Part shown: one piece after another, positions 1 to 8,919 of the stretch
How the letters are laid out: every line of letters starts with the position of its first letter
Numbering within the stretch: the stretch's first letter is position 1
Origin: Ignavibacteriaceae bacterium
GTDB taxonomy: Bacteria > Bacteroidota > Ignavibacteria > Ignavibacteriales > Ignavibacteriaceae
Assembly: GCA_025455085.1 (NCBI GenBank)
Contig: JALONF010000005.1
Span: 1-24,756, forward strand
Length of the DNA stretch: 24,756 nucleotides
Direction of reading: 5' to 3'
Translations under genes and position numbers: made by a program
Notes under the pieces: model-generated
Seen by the model: the letters and a program-made list of their open reading frames with translations, nothing else
What the model was told of the DNA's origin: nothing
Databases searched by the model: none

Positions 1-177
1 TCACTTGTGAATATCTCTTTAACAGAAGAATATTCTAAGTTGATGAGTGTGTTCAACTGGGAAATGATCGATTTATATAAATGCAATCAGAATGCTTTAA
101 CTCACGCATTCATTTCTGAAGAGGAGAAAAAAGTATTGCAACGAAAATTGGAAAACGGGTATCAAAATTATTCTTAA
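1..177 (+). CDS. Adenosine deaminase family, C-terminal end (partial)
   Basis: The window opens inside a reading frame of 58 codons that ends with TAA at 175-177. The fragment has the usual C-terminal signature of adenosine deaminases: a beta strand leading into T-E-E-Y, an aromatic-rich helix (FNWEMIDLY), an N-A-L/AF stretch, and a final E-E-K..L helix. These enzymes hydrolytically deaminate adenosine (or adenine) in the cytoplasm for purine salvage. The catalytic zinc ligands lie upstream of the window, so substrate and intactness cannot be judged. The next gene starts only 10 bp downstream, so the two may be co-transcribed. The family call rests on the C-terminal pattern alone. Confidence 0.72.
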   Translation, partial: SLVNISLTEEYSKLMSVFNWEMIDLYKCNQNALTHAFISEEEKKVLQRKLENGYQNYS

Positions 178-187
178 GAAAAGATAA

Positions 188-562
188 GTGGCTAATAAAA
201 TTAAAACGACATTCGTTCCCTGTAATGGATGCACTCTCTGCTGCCAGGGCGATGCAATCAGATTGACAGAGGTGGATAATCCTAAAAATTATATAACAGA
301 GCTTCACCCTTACGTTCCCGGTGCACTTATGCTTGCACACAAACCAAATGGGGATTGTATCTATTTAGTTGAATCCGGCTGCAGCATTCACGATCGAGCT
401 CCTTCATTATGCAGAAGTGCTGACTGCCGGAGTATCGCTCTTAAATATGATTTCGAGACAGCAATGCAATTACATCAAATGAAAAGAATAGATATACGTG
501 TTTGGGACAAAGGCAATGATTTAATAAACGAAATGAAACAAAATCGAAAACCAGATAACTGA
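188..562 (+). CDS. YkgJ-type cysteine cluster protein
   Basis: A 124-residue protein starting at GTG, 10 bp after the deaminase stop. It has a C-x2-C-x2-C-C cluster at residues 12-19 (C12, C15, C18, C19) and further cysteines at 57, 65, 75 and 80, the pattern of the YkgJ/UPF0153 family, which is thought to bind a metal ion or an Fe-S cluster. There is no signal peptide or membrane segment, so it is probably cytoplasmic. The C-terminal third (about residues 85-124) is charged and helical. The biochemical role of the family is largely unknown, and the adjacent deaminase gene gives no clear functional hint. About 110 bp of non-coding DNA follows. Confidence 0.85.
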   Translation: MANKIKTTFVPCNGCTLCCQGDAIRLTEVDNPKNYITELHPYVPGALMLAHKPNGDCIYLVESGCSIHDRAPSLCRSADCRSIALKYDFETAMQLHQMKRIDIRVWDKGNDLINEMKQNRKPDN

Positions 563-672
563 TTCCAGATCCCGGCTCAATGAGAATTTTAAATTGAAAA
601 ATAAAAATGACTACATTGCACAGCAGAATTATTATAAACATTAACTTTTAAAAACTTTCCTAATTAATTTTT

Positions 673-2577
673 ATGAAAAAAATGTACCTTGGCAGCTTCC
701 TAACTATGATTTTGATTTTTAGTTTGAACAAAACTAGCGCCTGGGTTTATCCCGAGCACAGAGATATAATGCTTTTTGCCATCTCAAAGCTTAATGATAC
801 TCATCGCACAATTTTGGATGATCTTTGGGCACAAGCCAGAATTGGATATGAGTTCCGGTTAACAGAGCCAGTTATAGATCTGCAACAGCTTACCAAACCG
901 GAAAAAATTGATTACGCTGCCTGGCCAGCTATTGCTGGTGACCATTCCTGTTCCGCTGAAAATATGTTGTATAATATTCTCCAAACCGACTGGATATTAA
1001 AAGTAGCAGATATTACCGCGCAATTAAAAATTGATCTTGCATTATCGGAAGATAGAATAAGGCGAATAAACGGTCTCAGAGAATCAGACTTGAAACTACA
1101 AGGTGCAGATCCCGAATATGCAACGAGAGCTGGCAGTAATAATGTACACTTCCTTCTTTCTCTGCCTGATGTTAATATGGATGCTGTTTCTTACATTTTA
1201 TCTTGTACAAAAGAAGGAGCAGAGCTAAATGCAATCGCAGCCTATGCCTGGTACCACTATTCTGCGATGTCAAAAGCTTCATTATTAGTTAATCAAAATT
1301 TTACTCAGGAAGAACGTTCTATTATAATCTTATCCGCACTTGCTGATGAAGCATTTGCGATTCACTTTTTGCAGGATGTTTTTGCATCTGGTCACGCAGC
1401 CGGAACATGGGGAGATGCTTCTCAAAGAAAAGGCACGCACGATTATTATAACGAGATAGGACTGAAGGCAAGCACATGGGAAGGCGAAAATGTCGTTCTC
1501 ACCGGTGATGCCTGGATGAGATTTGAAGATGCAGATAGAGCAGCAAATGTAGTTATGATAAGTCTGGAACAGTTTCTCAACGCTGCACTAGGCCATCATC
1601 CTGAAATAATTTACAAAAGTGATAATAAAATACCCGCTCCTGAAAATTTCAATGTTTGTCAAAATAATTATATGCCGCCGCACGAATCTAATCCTGCTTT
1701 TGAAAAGCTGTTAACTGATGTCTTTATAAAAACTCCGGTTCCCGCTCTTGTTCAGGGATTGGGAGAACTTCCAAGATTTAGAGCAGAGATAGGAACATTC
1801 GTTGGTTTCTCACCTGCAATGAAAGGTTCATTAATTAACGGCGGATTCGGATTAAACCAGGAAACTGCTGGTGTTATCGGCGGACTTGAAATTGCTTTCC
1901 GTTTTGGTGTTGGTCTGGACGGCGTGTTAAATGAATCCGGCGATGGCCTTATCTTTTTCGCTGCGGGCTGGCGGCAGGATGGTTCCTCTTCCACCGGAGT
2001 TGTGGGTGGGACGGAACTGCAGAATTATGGAAACTTATTAGCAGCCATTCCCGGAAGATCTGCTTACAATGGACGGCTTCGACTCCCATTTTATCTATTG
2101 CCGGGTGATTTATTAATTCTTGCACCAATTCTATACTTTATCGATCAGGAAGCCTTAACAAGCGTTGGAGTTACTGCTGTTAATGGCGGACTCATTCCCT
2201 GGCAGTCTGGTATTGAAACTTCTTTTGGTCGTTTTCAATTTGTGCTTGGAAGAGAAGTGGCCGTTTATTTCTATGGAAGAACTAAAGAACGTGACGCACT
2301 ATTTAACGTTTCAGAAGACGCGCAAGGACTAGAGCAATTATATATTTTATCATATCGCTCAACTCTGTTTGAATTTCCGATTGTTGAGTATCGTCCCTTT
2401 AAAACATTTGATGTTGGTCAGCGTTCCTCGATGTTTATACAGCTCTATGGAGGATTTGATATTCCAAGTAATGTTGAAGTGTTAAGTTCATTGGGTGATA
2501 TGGAATCAATACCTGAGCTTAAAACGGTTTGGAATCTTGGTTTACGACTTATCTTTGATTGGAGACATTATTTTTAA
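673..2577 (+). CDS. Secreted PLC/S1-P1-nuclease-like hydrolase fused to beta-barrel
   Basis: 634 residues. Residues 1-23 form a signal peptide; cleavage after T-S-A would leave Trp24 as the mature N-terminus. In zinc-dependent phospholipase C and S1/P1 nucleases the free N-terminal Trp is itself a zinc ligand. Counting from it, His29 is mature position 6, as in P1 nuclease. D80, D90-H91, then H231-x3-D235-x5-H241 match the family's zinc ligands, and H256-D-Y-Y-N-E261 resembles the last one, though its Glu sits one residue later than the usual H-x3-E/D. From about residue 365 to the end the sequence becomes glycine-rich alternating beta strands ending in W-R-H-Y-F, as in an outer-membrane barrel. 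Predicted role: surface- or periplasm-facing phosphodiesterase or phospholipase. The AsmA-like gene 25 bp downstream is probably in the same operon. Confidence 0.75.
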   Translation: MKKMYLGSFLTMILIFSLNKTSAWVYPEHRDIMLFAISKLNDTHRTILDDLWAQARIGYEFRLTEPVIDLQQLTKPEKIDYAAWPAIAGDHSCSAENMLYNILQTDWILKVADITAQLKIDLALSEDRIRRINGLRESDLKLQGADPEYATRAGSNNVHFLLSLPDVNMDAVSYILSCTKEGAELNAIAAYAWYHYSAMSKASLLVNQNFTQEERSIIILSALADEAFAIHFLQDVFASGHAAGTWGDASQRKGTHDYYNEIGLKASTWEGENVVLTGDAWMRFEDADRAANVVMISLEQFLNAALGHHPEIIYKSDNKIPAPENFNVCQNNYMPPHESNPAFEKLLTDVFIKTPVPALVQGLGELPRFRAEIGTFVGFSPAMKGSLINGGFGLNQETAGVIGGLEIAFRFGVGLDGVLNESGDGLIFFAAGWRQDGSSSTGVVGGTELQNYGNLLAAIPGRSAYNGRLRLPFYLLPGDLLILAPILYFIDQEALTSVGVTAVNGGLIPWQSGIETSFGRFQFVLGREVAVYFYGRTKERDALFNVSEDAQGLEQLYILSYRSTLFEFPIVEYRPFKTFDVGQRSSMFIQLYGGFDIPSNVEVLSSLGDMESIPELKTVWNLGLRLIFDWRHYF

Positions 2578-2602
2578 GGTGAGCTTTTTACTTTGTTGAA
2601 AT

Positions 2603-4924
2603 ATGGGTAAGTCATTGGAGAGAAAAACTAAAGCTGCTTCTTCTTTGAAAAGGCTAATCAAAAACCCGTTTACCTGGTTAATATTTTTTGTATTGCTCTA
2701 CTCTTTGGTAGGATTTGTAATCGTTCCTTTTGTGTTTAAAATTAAGATAAGTGATATAGTTAAGGAACGTTTCAGTAGAGAAGCCACTGTTGAATCAGTG
2801 TCATTCAATCCATTTACCTTCGAGCTTTCATTAGAAGAATTTTCACTTTTGGATAAGGATAGTTCCGTTTTTCTCTTCTTTAAAGAACTTTATGTTGACT
2901 TGAATGTTCTACCTATTATTACTGGCAGAATTGAACTTGAAAACATAACCGTTACTAATCCCGCCGTTACAATAAAAAAGCTGAACGAATCTGATTTTAA
3001 TTTCTCCGACTTAATCAAGCCACAAGAAATACCAGTTGACAGTTCCTGGGATATTTTAATAAAGAAGCTCGTTCTTCAAAATTCTAATCTGATTTTTAAA
3101 GATTATTCTGTTAATCCAGAAGTTGAAATATTTATCGACAGTACTAATGTCGAACTGACCAACATCCATCCGTTATCAACAGATACAACTGACTTCAACG
3201 CTGAGCTGCAAATTCGAAGCGGCGGAAAAATAACTGCTGATGGGATGTTAACCCTGCAGCCGCTAAACGCCAATTTGCATTATGATGTCAAAGGAATTGA
3301 TTTAACTATTCTTGATCAATATGTATCACAATTTGCTAAGTTAAACTTAAAAAGCGGTAGCGTAAGCACTTCCGGTGATGTTAAAGTAAGTATGCAGGAT
3401 GCAAGCAAACTTCCAATTGTTAACTATAATGGTAATTTTAGGATTGACCAACTCAGTTTACTTGATTCAGAAAATCAACATGTGGCTGATTGTAAAACAA
3501 TTCGAATTGATGATATTGCTGTTATAACAAGTCCCTTCTCGGTAAAAATGAGGGAGATAATTTTAAACCAATTCTTTGCCTCTGTAGTACTGGATACGTC
3601 CATAAAAATTATTGAAGGTTTAAGATCGATACCTAGCATGGTAGAGCAGCTTAAAACGGAAATTTCAGATATTACAAACACACCCAAGAAAGATTTCTTC
3701 ATTGATATCGGAGAAATAAAAATTCAAAATAGTGAATTAATTCTCTCTGATCTTTCATTGCCTCAAAAATTTACTATTGATATTCATTCGCTAAATGGAG
3801 ACATAGCTGGTTTTTCAAGCAATAAACCCTTGAACACAACAATTTTGGCAGAAGGTATTGTTGGAAAATATGGCAAAGCTCAAATAGATGGTAAAATAGA
3901 TCTTCTGGATCCTTTGGCTTTTGCAATACTAAAACTAAAATTTCAAAATGTTGACCTCATAAATTTCACTCCATATACAATGAAATTTCTTGGGTATAAA
4001 GTTGAAAAGGGAAGGTTATCATTGGATTTGAATTACCAGATAACAAATGAGAATCTTATATCAGATAATAAAATTTACCTGAATCAGCTTACACTTGGTG
4101 AGAAGGTGGAACAGCCCGAAGCTATGGATCTTCCGGTGGAACTTGCTCTTGCCTTGCTAAAGGATAAAGATGGAAATATTGATCTGGATGTTGAAGTAAC
4201 TGGCAATTTAAATGATCCCGATATTGATGTTGGTGCATTAATCTGGTGGGCTGTTAAACGTTCGTTCACAAATGTAATTGAAGCCCCTTTCGTTTATTTG
4301 GGTGATCTTTTAGGAATTAATGGTGATGAGCTGGAATACATTGCTTTTATTCCAGGCGAATCAATATTGCTTCCTGACGAAAAAGAGAAATTAGAACAGC
4401 TAACCACCGCTTTCAATGAAAGGCCTGAAATTATTCTGGAGATTTATGGTACGGCTGATCCTATCACTGATGTAAAAGTAATCCGTTCAAAAAAATTTAA
4501 CGCTGCTTATTCAGAAAGAAAGACATCTGCTGGTGCTGATTCTTTGCAAGGCATGCAAATTGAAGATTTAAACTATGATAGAAGTATTTTGGAATCGTTA
4601 TATTTTGAAACGTTTGGAAAAGAAAAGCTTGATGAATTGCGGGCAAAATATTTTCCACAGGTAAACCAAACTGATTCTACTTCTTCAAATAAAAGTGATC
4701 TGAAAGAGTATCTACAAAAAATGATTCAGAGTCTGGAAGATGAACAGCAAGTATCAGAAGCAGAAATTATAAGCCTTGCAAATGAACGCGCAGATGCTAT
4801 CAAAAATTATTTGCTCACTTTTCCCAATGTTACTCCGGAAAGATTAGTTGTGAAAGAATCAGAAATTTTTGAGCAAGAAGACCGAGACAGGGTTAAATGC
4901 AAATTGGGGATTGGTTCATTATAA
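2603..4924 (+). CDS. DUF748 / AsmA-like membrane-anchored protein
   Basis: 773 residues. A basic N-terminus is followed by one membrane segment (about 24-47), then a long periplasmic region of repeated beta strands such as VESVSFNPFTFELSLEEF, LENITVTNPAVTIKK and L-x-L-x-V-x-G-x-L-x-D-P-D, typical of DUF748 and the wider AsmA/TamB/YhdP group. Near residues 580-650 (FIPGESILLPDEKEKLEQL ... EIYGTADP) it shows the OmpA-like C-terminal part characteristic of DUF748. Members of the wider group are implicated in moving phospholipids between inner and outer membranes; that role is inferred here. The gene begins 25 bp after the PLC-like/barrel gene, with an AAGGTGAG-like site near 2576 rather distant from the ATG, so co-transcription is likely. 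Confidence 0.82.
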   Translation: MGKSLERKTKAASSLKRLIKNPFTWLIFFVLLYSLVGFVIVPFVFKIKISDIVKERFSREATVESVSFNPFTFELSLEEFSLLDKDSSVFLFFKELYVDLNVLPIITGRIELENITVTNPAVTIKKLNESDFNFSDLIKPQEIPVDSSWDILIKKLVLQNSNLIFKDYSVNPEVEIFIDSTNVELTNIHPLSTDTTDFNAELQIRSGGKITADGMLTLQPLNANLHYDVKGIDLTILDQYVSQFAKLNLKSGSVSTSGDVKVSMQDASKLPIVNYNGNFRIDQLSLLDSENQHVADCKTIRIDDIAVITSPFSVKMREIILNQFFASVVLDTSIKIIEGLRSIPSMVEQLKTEISDITNTPKKDFFIDIGEIKIQNSELILSDLSLPQKFTIDIHSLNGDIAGFSSNKPLNTTILAEGIVGKYGKAQIDGKIDLLDPLAFAILKLKFQNVDLINFTPYTMKFLGYKVEKGRLSLDLNYQITNENLISDNKIYLNQLTLGEKVEQPEAMDLPVELALALLKDKDGNIDLDVEVTGNLNDPDIDVGALIWWAVKRSFTNVIEAPFVYLGDLLGINGDELEYIAFIPGESILLPDEKEKLEQLTTAFNERPEIILEIYGTADPITDVKVIRSKKFNAAYSERKTSAGADSLQGMQIEDLNYDRSILESLYFETFGKEKLDELRAKYFPQVNQTDSTSSNKSDLKEYLQKMIQSLEDEQQVSEAEIISLANERADAIKNYLLTFPNVTPERLVVKESEIFEQEDRDRVKCKLGIGSL

Positions 4925-5130
4925 CCTGGTGGAACTGACTAAGAAAACCTTCATTATTGAGTCTATTAAGCTGATTTTGCCAAAATTTACTCCCTTACAA
5001 AAATTAAATAAAAAAGAGTGAGATGTCTGTGAACTTTTTTTAATTATTTATTGTTTTAGCTTGAATCTTTATCAATCAAGTTTAATCTTATTTTTTCAAA
5101 ATCACACTATATTCACAAACTAATGGGAAA

Positions 5131-5136
5131 AAGGAG
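5131..5136 (+). promoter_or_regulatory. Shine-Dalgarno site deciding the start of the 5147 gene
   Basis: AAGGAG lies 10 bp before the ATG at 5147. It sits inside the eight codons that would be translated from the upstream ATG at 5123, so it favours 5147 as the true start and gives the protein a normal MKK signal peptide. Confidence 0.75.
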
Positions 5137-5146
5137 CCTATTTAGT

Positions 5147-5731
5147 ATGAAAAAAACTTTATTTTCGATTGTTATTATTTCGCTATTCTTCTTTGTAGGC
5201 AATAACTATTCACAGGTTGAATTAAAACCTGCTATAGGAATTAACTTTACTGGCTACTCTCAAGACCCTGAAAATGCATCAACTTCAGCTAAAGTTGGCT
5301 GGCAGCTCGGTGGGACCGTTTCTTTTGGCGAAAAGCTTTACGGCGAGGGTGGAATTTTCTGGACTTACAAGAGTAATGAGATTTCTGCGAATGACACCAA
5401 CTTTGTTTTTAGCACTTCCCAAAGTGGGGTAAGAATTCCTGTAATGGTTGGTTATCATCTTCTAGGCAAGGAAACAGACATTATAGGTCTTCGTGCTTTT
5501 GGTGGCGGATCTATGACAATACTGTCAAATGTTGATGCTGAAGGATTAACAAAAGATGATTTCACTTCACCAACTTACGGAGTATTCCTCGGTGCCGGAG
5601 TTGATCTTTCGATGTTCTTCCTGGACTTAAAATATGAATGGTCATTAAGCGATGTTTCAAGCTTAACTTCATTCGACGTTGGAAAGTCAAGAACATTCTT
5701 TATAAACGGCGGCGTTAGAATAAGCATTTAA
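5147..5731 (+). CDS. Outer-membrane beta-barrel protein (porin-like, small)
   Basis: 194 residues from the ATG at 5147 (an upstream in-frame ATG at 5123 exists but has no ribosome site). A signal peptide (MKKTLFSIVIISLFFF...) ends near N-N-Y-S-Q. The mature part is alternating strands with glycine turns (VGWQLGGTVSFGEKLYGEGG, VPVMVGYHLLG-like, GVFLGAGVDLSMFFLDLKYEW) and ends in V-R-I-S-I, matching the OMP_b-brl_2 type of 8-stranded Bacteroidota barrels. No enzymatic motif is visible; role unknown. It is followed after 46 bp by a second small barrel gene and then a terminator, suggesting a two-gene unit. The preceding 220 bp hold no gene and probably contain the promoter. Confidence 0.8.
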   Translation: MKKTLFSIVIISLFFFVGNNYSQVELKPAIGINFTGYSQDPENASTSAKVGWQLGGTVSFGEKLYGEGGIFWTYKSNEISANDTNFVFSTSQSGVRIPVMVGYHLLGKETDIIGLRAFGGGSMTILSNVDAEGLTKDDFTSPTYGVFLGAGVDLSMFFLDLKYEWSLSDVSSLTSFDVGKSRTFFINGGVRISI

Positions 5732-5777
5732 TTATCATTTTTGCTGACTATTTTTCACAAATAAATAAAGGTATGAC

Positions 5778-6212
5778 ATGAAAAAAATTCTTTTCACAAT
5801 TCTTGTTTTGGGAGGACTATTCCAATTCAGCCAGGCGCAGGAAATCGGAATACGTTTCGGCGACGCATTTGGAGGTCATTATGCCGTTGACGGAGTTTTC
5901 GGCCTCGGTCAATTTAGTAGAATCCATGCAAATGTTTCTTTTGGAGATAATGGCGTTGGTGTGGATGCGCTCTGGGATTTTCTGTATCAGCCATTAGGAA
6001 CAGGTTTCAACTGGTATGTTGGTGCTGGCCCATCTGCCTATCTTGGTGATCCATTTGGATTAGGTGTTAGTGGTGAAATTGGGTTAGAGTACCACTTTGA
6101 TTTTCCACTTGCCGTAGGTGTTGATTGGCGTCCAACATTTATAATTATTGAAGATACCGATTTCGAAGCCGGTTGGTTCGGTTTGAACATAAGATATGTT
6201 TTCGGTAAATAA
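5778..6212 (+). CDS. Small secreted beta-barrel protein
   Basis: 144 residues with a clear signal peptide (MKKILFTILVLGGLFQFSQA, cleavage after A-Q-A or S-Q-A). The mature protein is about 120 residues of glycine- and aromatic-rich beta strands (IGIRFGDAFGGHYAVDGVFG, WYVGAGPSAYLGD, GVSGEIGLEYHFDFPLAVGVDW), ending in N-I-R-Y-V-F-G-K. This is the pattern of small outer-membrane barrels or lipocalin-like secreted proteins. Similar short proteins occur widely in Bacteroidota without known function. It is the second gene of a pair and is followed 22 bp later by a strong intrinsic terminator. Confidence 0.78.
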   Translation: MKKILFTILVLGGLFQFSQAQEIGIRFGDAFGGHYAVDGVFGLGQFSRIHANVSFGDNGVGVDALWDFLYQPLGTGFNWYVGAGPSAYLGDPFGLGVSGEIGLEYHFDFPLAVGVDWRPTFIIIEDTDFEAGWFGLNIRYVFGK

Positions 6213-6234
6213 GTTCTAATAAGTATAAGTTCTT

Positions 6235-6260
6235 AAAAACGCACTTCGGTGCGTTTTTTT
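6235..6260 (+). terminator. Intrinsic terminator after the two barrel genes
   Basis: A perfect stem, AACGCAC with TTCG loop and GTGCGTT, flanked by an A-run before and a seven-T run after. The stable TTCG tetraloop and U-tract make this a textbook Rho-independent terminator. The A-run on the other side means it could also act in reverse, but no - strand gene ends here. Confidence 0.93.
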
Positions 6261-6358
6261 CTTTTCACTAATCAGATATAAATTCATTAAAAACTTTTAA
6301 ATTGGTTTTGGCTTTACATTGATTTTTTCAAAATAGTCAAAAGACTATAGAAACAACT

Positions 6359-8797
6359 ATGAAAAACTATTTCATTTTTTATATAATTCTAACCATTCTA
6401 TCTCTCGCGTTCGTTTACTATCCCCAAGGGCAGCCAGTTCAGAAGACAGAGCCGGAACAAGAACAACTGATTACTTATAAGGTTTCAGAAATACCGGTTA
6501 AGCTTGAAGAGTCTTCTTCATATCTTAAAAATTTATCGGAAGAGGTAGTACAGCCCGATCTGTTAAAAAAACTTGAAGCCAGCTTGAATGAAATCTTAAA
6601 GAACTATTCCACCCTGAGAGCAGAAACTGATTCGGTAAACCTTGAGGAACAATGGACACCTGCATTAAGAGAGTTTCAGCAAAAATGGAATTTTCAAAAA
6701 AGTCAAATATCTGATTGGTCTAATGATGTAGCAGGCAGAACCGAAAAGCTAGAAGAGCAAAAGAAAACCTTGCTGGGAAATAGAAATATCTGGCTTAGAA
6801 CAGATACGCTTGCAGGCAAAGAGAAAGCCGGCAGAAACATCAGAAATAATATCAGAAATATTATTGATGAATTCAACAAAACAGAAACAATCGTCGTTAA
6901 TGAAGTTAACAGTTCATTAAGTCTTCAGACAAAACTTTCTGAACAGAGCGTCGATGCTGATCAGACAATAAAGAAAATTGAAGAGTTGCTGCTTATAAAA
7001 AAGAGAGAGATTTTCGTGCGTAATGCACCACCAGTCTGGGAATCGTTAACCGGCAGAGCAGATACAACCACTCTTTCATACCAGGCAAAAAGCATTGCGG
7101 ATTCTTACATAAGAACCGCCGAAGAGTTTTACAGAGAAAATAAGAAAGGTTTTTTATTTAGTTTAATTTATTTGCTGCTGCTGCTCATACTTGTATTGAT
7201 ACTCAGACATTACAGCAAAGACATAAAGAGTGATGATCCGAAAGTAAAAAGAGCTTTAGAAATCTTAAAAACACCTCTTTCTTCTACAATTCTGATATAC
7301 CTTGTCGCTTTGGTATTAAGTTACAGCGAGGCACCTGATGTTTTCTTCAGTTTAATAAGAATTGTAGCTGTATTCCCATTGCTTATAATATTAAGTAGAA
7401 TAATCAATCCTTCACTTAGATTGCCGCTGTACTTATTTGCCATATTATTAATTCTTCAGCAATTCAAACTCACTTCAGCTAGCGACACTGAAATAGAGAG
7501 ATTATTACTGATAATAATTATTGTAATGACTCTGGCAGGATTAATCTGGATGCTGATGACAAAAAGATTTGATAAAGCATTCACCAAACAATCTCACGAA
7601 AACAAAGCAAAGTTTTTAGCAAAGTTTATTATAGTTCTGTTTATAATCGCGTTCATTGCGAATATGCTAGGTTTTGTAATGCTGAGTCTGACCATAGTAA
7701 ACGGCACAGTAAACAGTACGTTTTCAATTATTATTTTATTAACAGCAACTTTAGCCCTTGAAGCCATTATTTTGGTATTTCTCCAAACTAAAGCCGCTGG
7801 CTCATTGAACGTTGTAAAAAATAATCCTCAAAAGATTGAGATGACTGTTAGTAAAGTTATAAAGCTGGTAGTTATAGTTTGGTCTTTGAGCATTGTGTTA
7901 ACAAGCTTTGGAGTAAGGGAGATAGTGCTCAAGTGGCTCACGGAAACATTCAGCAGCAAAATAACAATCGGCAGCTTCTCTTTTTCATTATGGAATCTTG
8001 TTTTATTTGTTATCTCTATCTGGCTTGCAGTTATCGTTGCGCGGTTTGTTAGATTTATTCTGGAGGGAGATGTTCTGCCAAGATTAAATCTTGCCCGCGG
8101 TGTTCCCGGAGCTATATCAGCAATCTCATCTTATCTTATTGTTGGCTTCGGAATCCTTGTTGCAATTATGGGATCGGGAATAGATTTGAACAGCTTTGCT
8201 CTTATTGCTGGTGCACTTGGGGTTGGCATTGGATTCGGACTGCAGGACATTGTTAAGAATTTTATTTCCGGCTTGATATTAATATTTGAACACCCAATAC
8301 AAGTTGGTGATGCCGTTCAGGTTGATGAATTATCTGGCAGAGTCAAGCAAATTGGAATCCGTTCGAGCACAATTAAAACTTGGGATGGTGCTGAAGTAAT
8401 TGTTCCAAATGGGAATCTGATTTCAAACAAATTAATTAATTGGACTTTATCAGATCAATTAAGACGAATCGATATTAAGGTTGGAGTTGCCTACGGAACT
8501 AATGTTAGTCTAGTGATGGAAACCTTACTAGAATGTGCAAAACTAAATGAAAAGATTCTTCCCGATCCACCTGCTTATGTTTTATTTGACAACTTTGGCG
8601 AAAGCTCCCTTGATTTTGAATTACGCTGCTGGACAGCTGATTTCGGTTCCTGGGTAGAAATAAGAAGTGATATTCGTGTTGCAATTGATCAAGCGTTCAA
8701 AGAAAAGAAGATCGAGATACCATTTCCACAGAGAGATATTCATTTAAAATCTGGGATTGATTTTCCAGAACAGCATCAGGCACCTAAAGAGCGATAA
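6359..8797 (+). CDS. Large MscS-family mechanosensitive channel
   Basis: 812 residues. An N-terminal signal-like segment (1-20) is followed by a long, charged, helical, probably coiled-coil periplasmic region (about 35-255), then roughly ten hydrophobic segments from about 262 on. The MscS core lies around residues 600-790: the glycine/alanine-rich pore helix (LIAGALGVGIGFGLQDIVKN, near 615-634), then F-E-H-P-I-x-V-G-D, the beta domain, and V-P-N-G-N-L-I-S-N. This is the arrangement of MscK/KefA-type channels, much larger than 286-residue E. coli MscS. It would sit in the inner membrane and release solutes under hypo-osmotic stress. It appears to be transcribed alone, between the 6235 terminator and a 122-bp gap. 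Confidence 0.93.
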   Translation: MKNYFIFYIILTILSLAFVYYPQGQPVQKTEPEQEQLITYKVSEIPVKLEESSSYLKNLSEEVVQPDLLKKLEASLNEILKNYSTLRAETDSVNLEEQWTPALREFQQKWNFQKSQISDWSNDVAGRTEKLEEQKKTLLGNRNIWLRTDTLAGKEKAGRNIRNNIRNIIDEFNKTETIVVNEVNSSLSLQTKLSEQSVDADQTIKKIEELLLIKKREIFVRNAPPVWESLTGRADTTTLSYQAKSIADSYIRTAEEFYRENKKGFLFSLIYLLLLLILVLILRHYSKDIKSDDPKVKRALEILKTPLSSTILIYLVALVLSYSEAPDVFFSLIRIVAVFPLLIILSRIINPSLRLPLYLFAILLILQQFKLTSASDTEIERLLLIIIIVMTLAGLIWMLMTKRFDKAFTKQSHENKAKFLAKFIIVLFIIAFIANMLGFVMLSLTIVNGTVNSTFSIIILLTATLALEAIILVFLQTKAAGSLNVVKNNPQKIEMTVSKVIKLVVIVWSLSIVLTSFGVREIVLKWLTETFSSKITIGSFSFSLWNLVLFVISIWLAVIVARFVRFILEGDVLPRLNLARGVPGAISAISSYLIVGFGILVAIMGSGIDLNSFALIAGALGVGIGFGLQDIVKNFISGLILIFEHPIQVGDAVQVDELSGRVKQIGIRSSTIKTWDGAEVIVPNGNLISNKLINWTLSDQLRRIDIKVGVAYGTNVSLVMETLLECAKLNEKILPDPPAYVLFDNFGESSLDFELRCWTADFGSWVEIRSDIRVAIDQAFKEKKIEIPFPQRDIHLKSGIDFPEQHQAPKER

Positions 8798-8919
8798 ACC
8801 TGATATCCGATACTTGATTCCTGCTGCCTGAGATTTCGACTTTCTTGTTTTTAATTGTAACGAACATTAGCTTTTGTGAGGAAACAATTTACAGAAATTC
8901 ATTTTGTTCCGGTTTACAA

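Noticed and set aside
5803..5997. Alternative + strand frame of 64 codons inside the small barrel gene
   Set aside because: It overlaps a gene with a clear signal peptide and barrel pattern, and its own product looks random.
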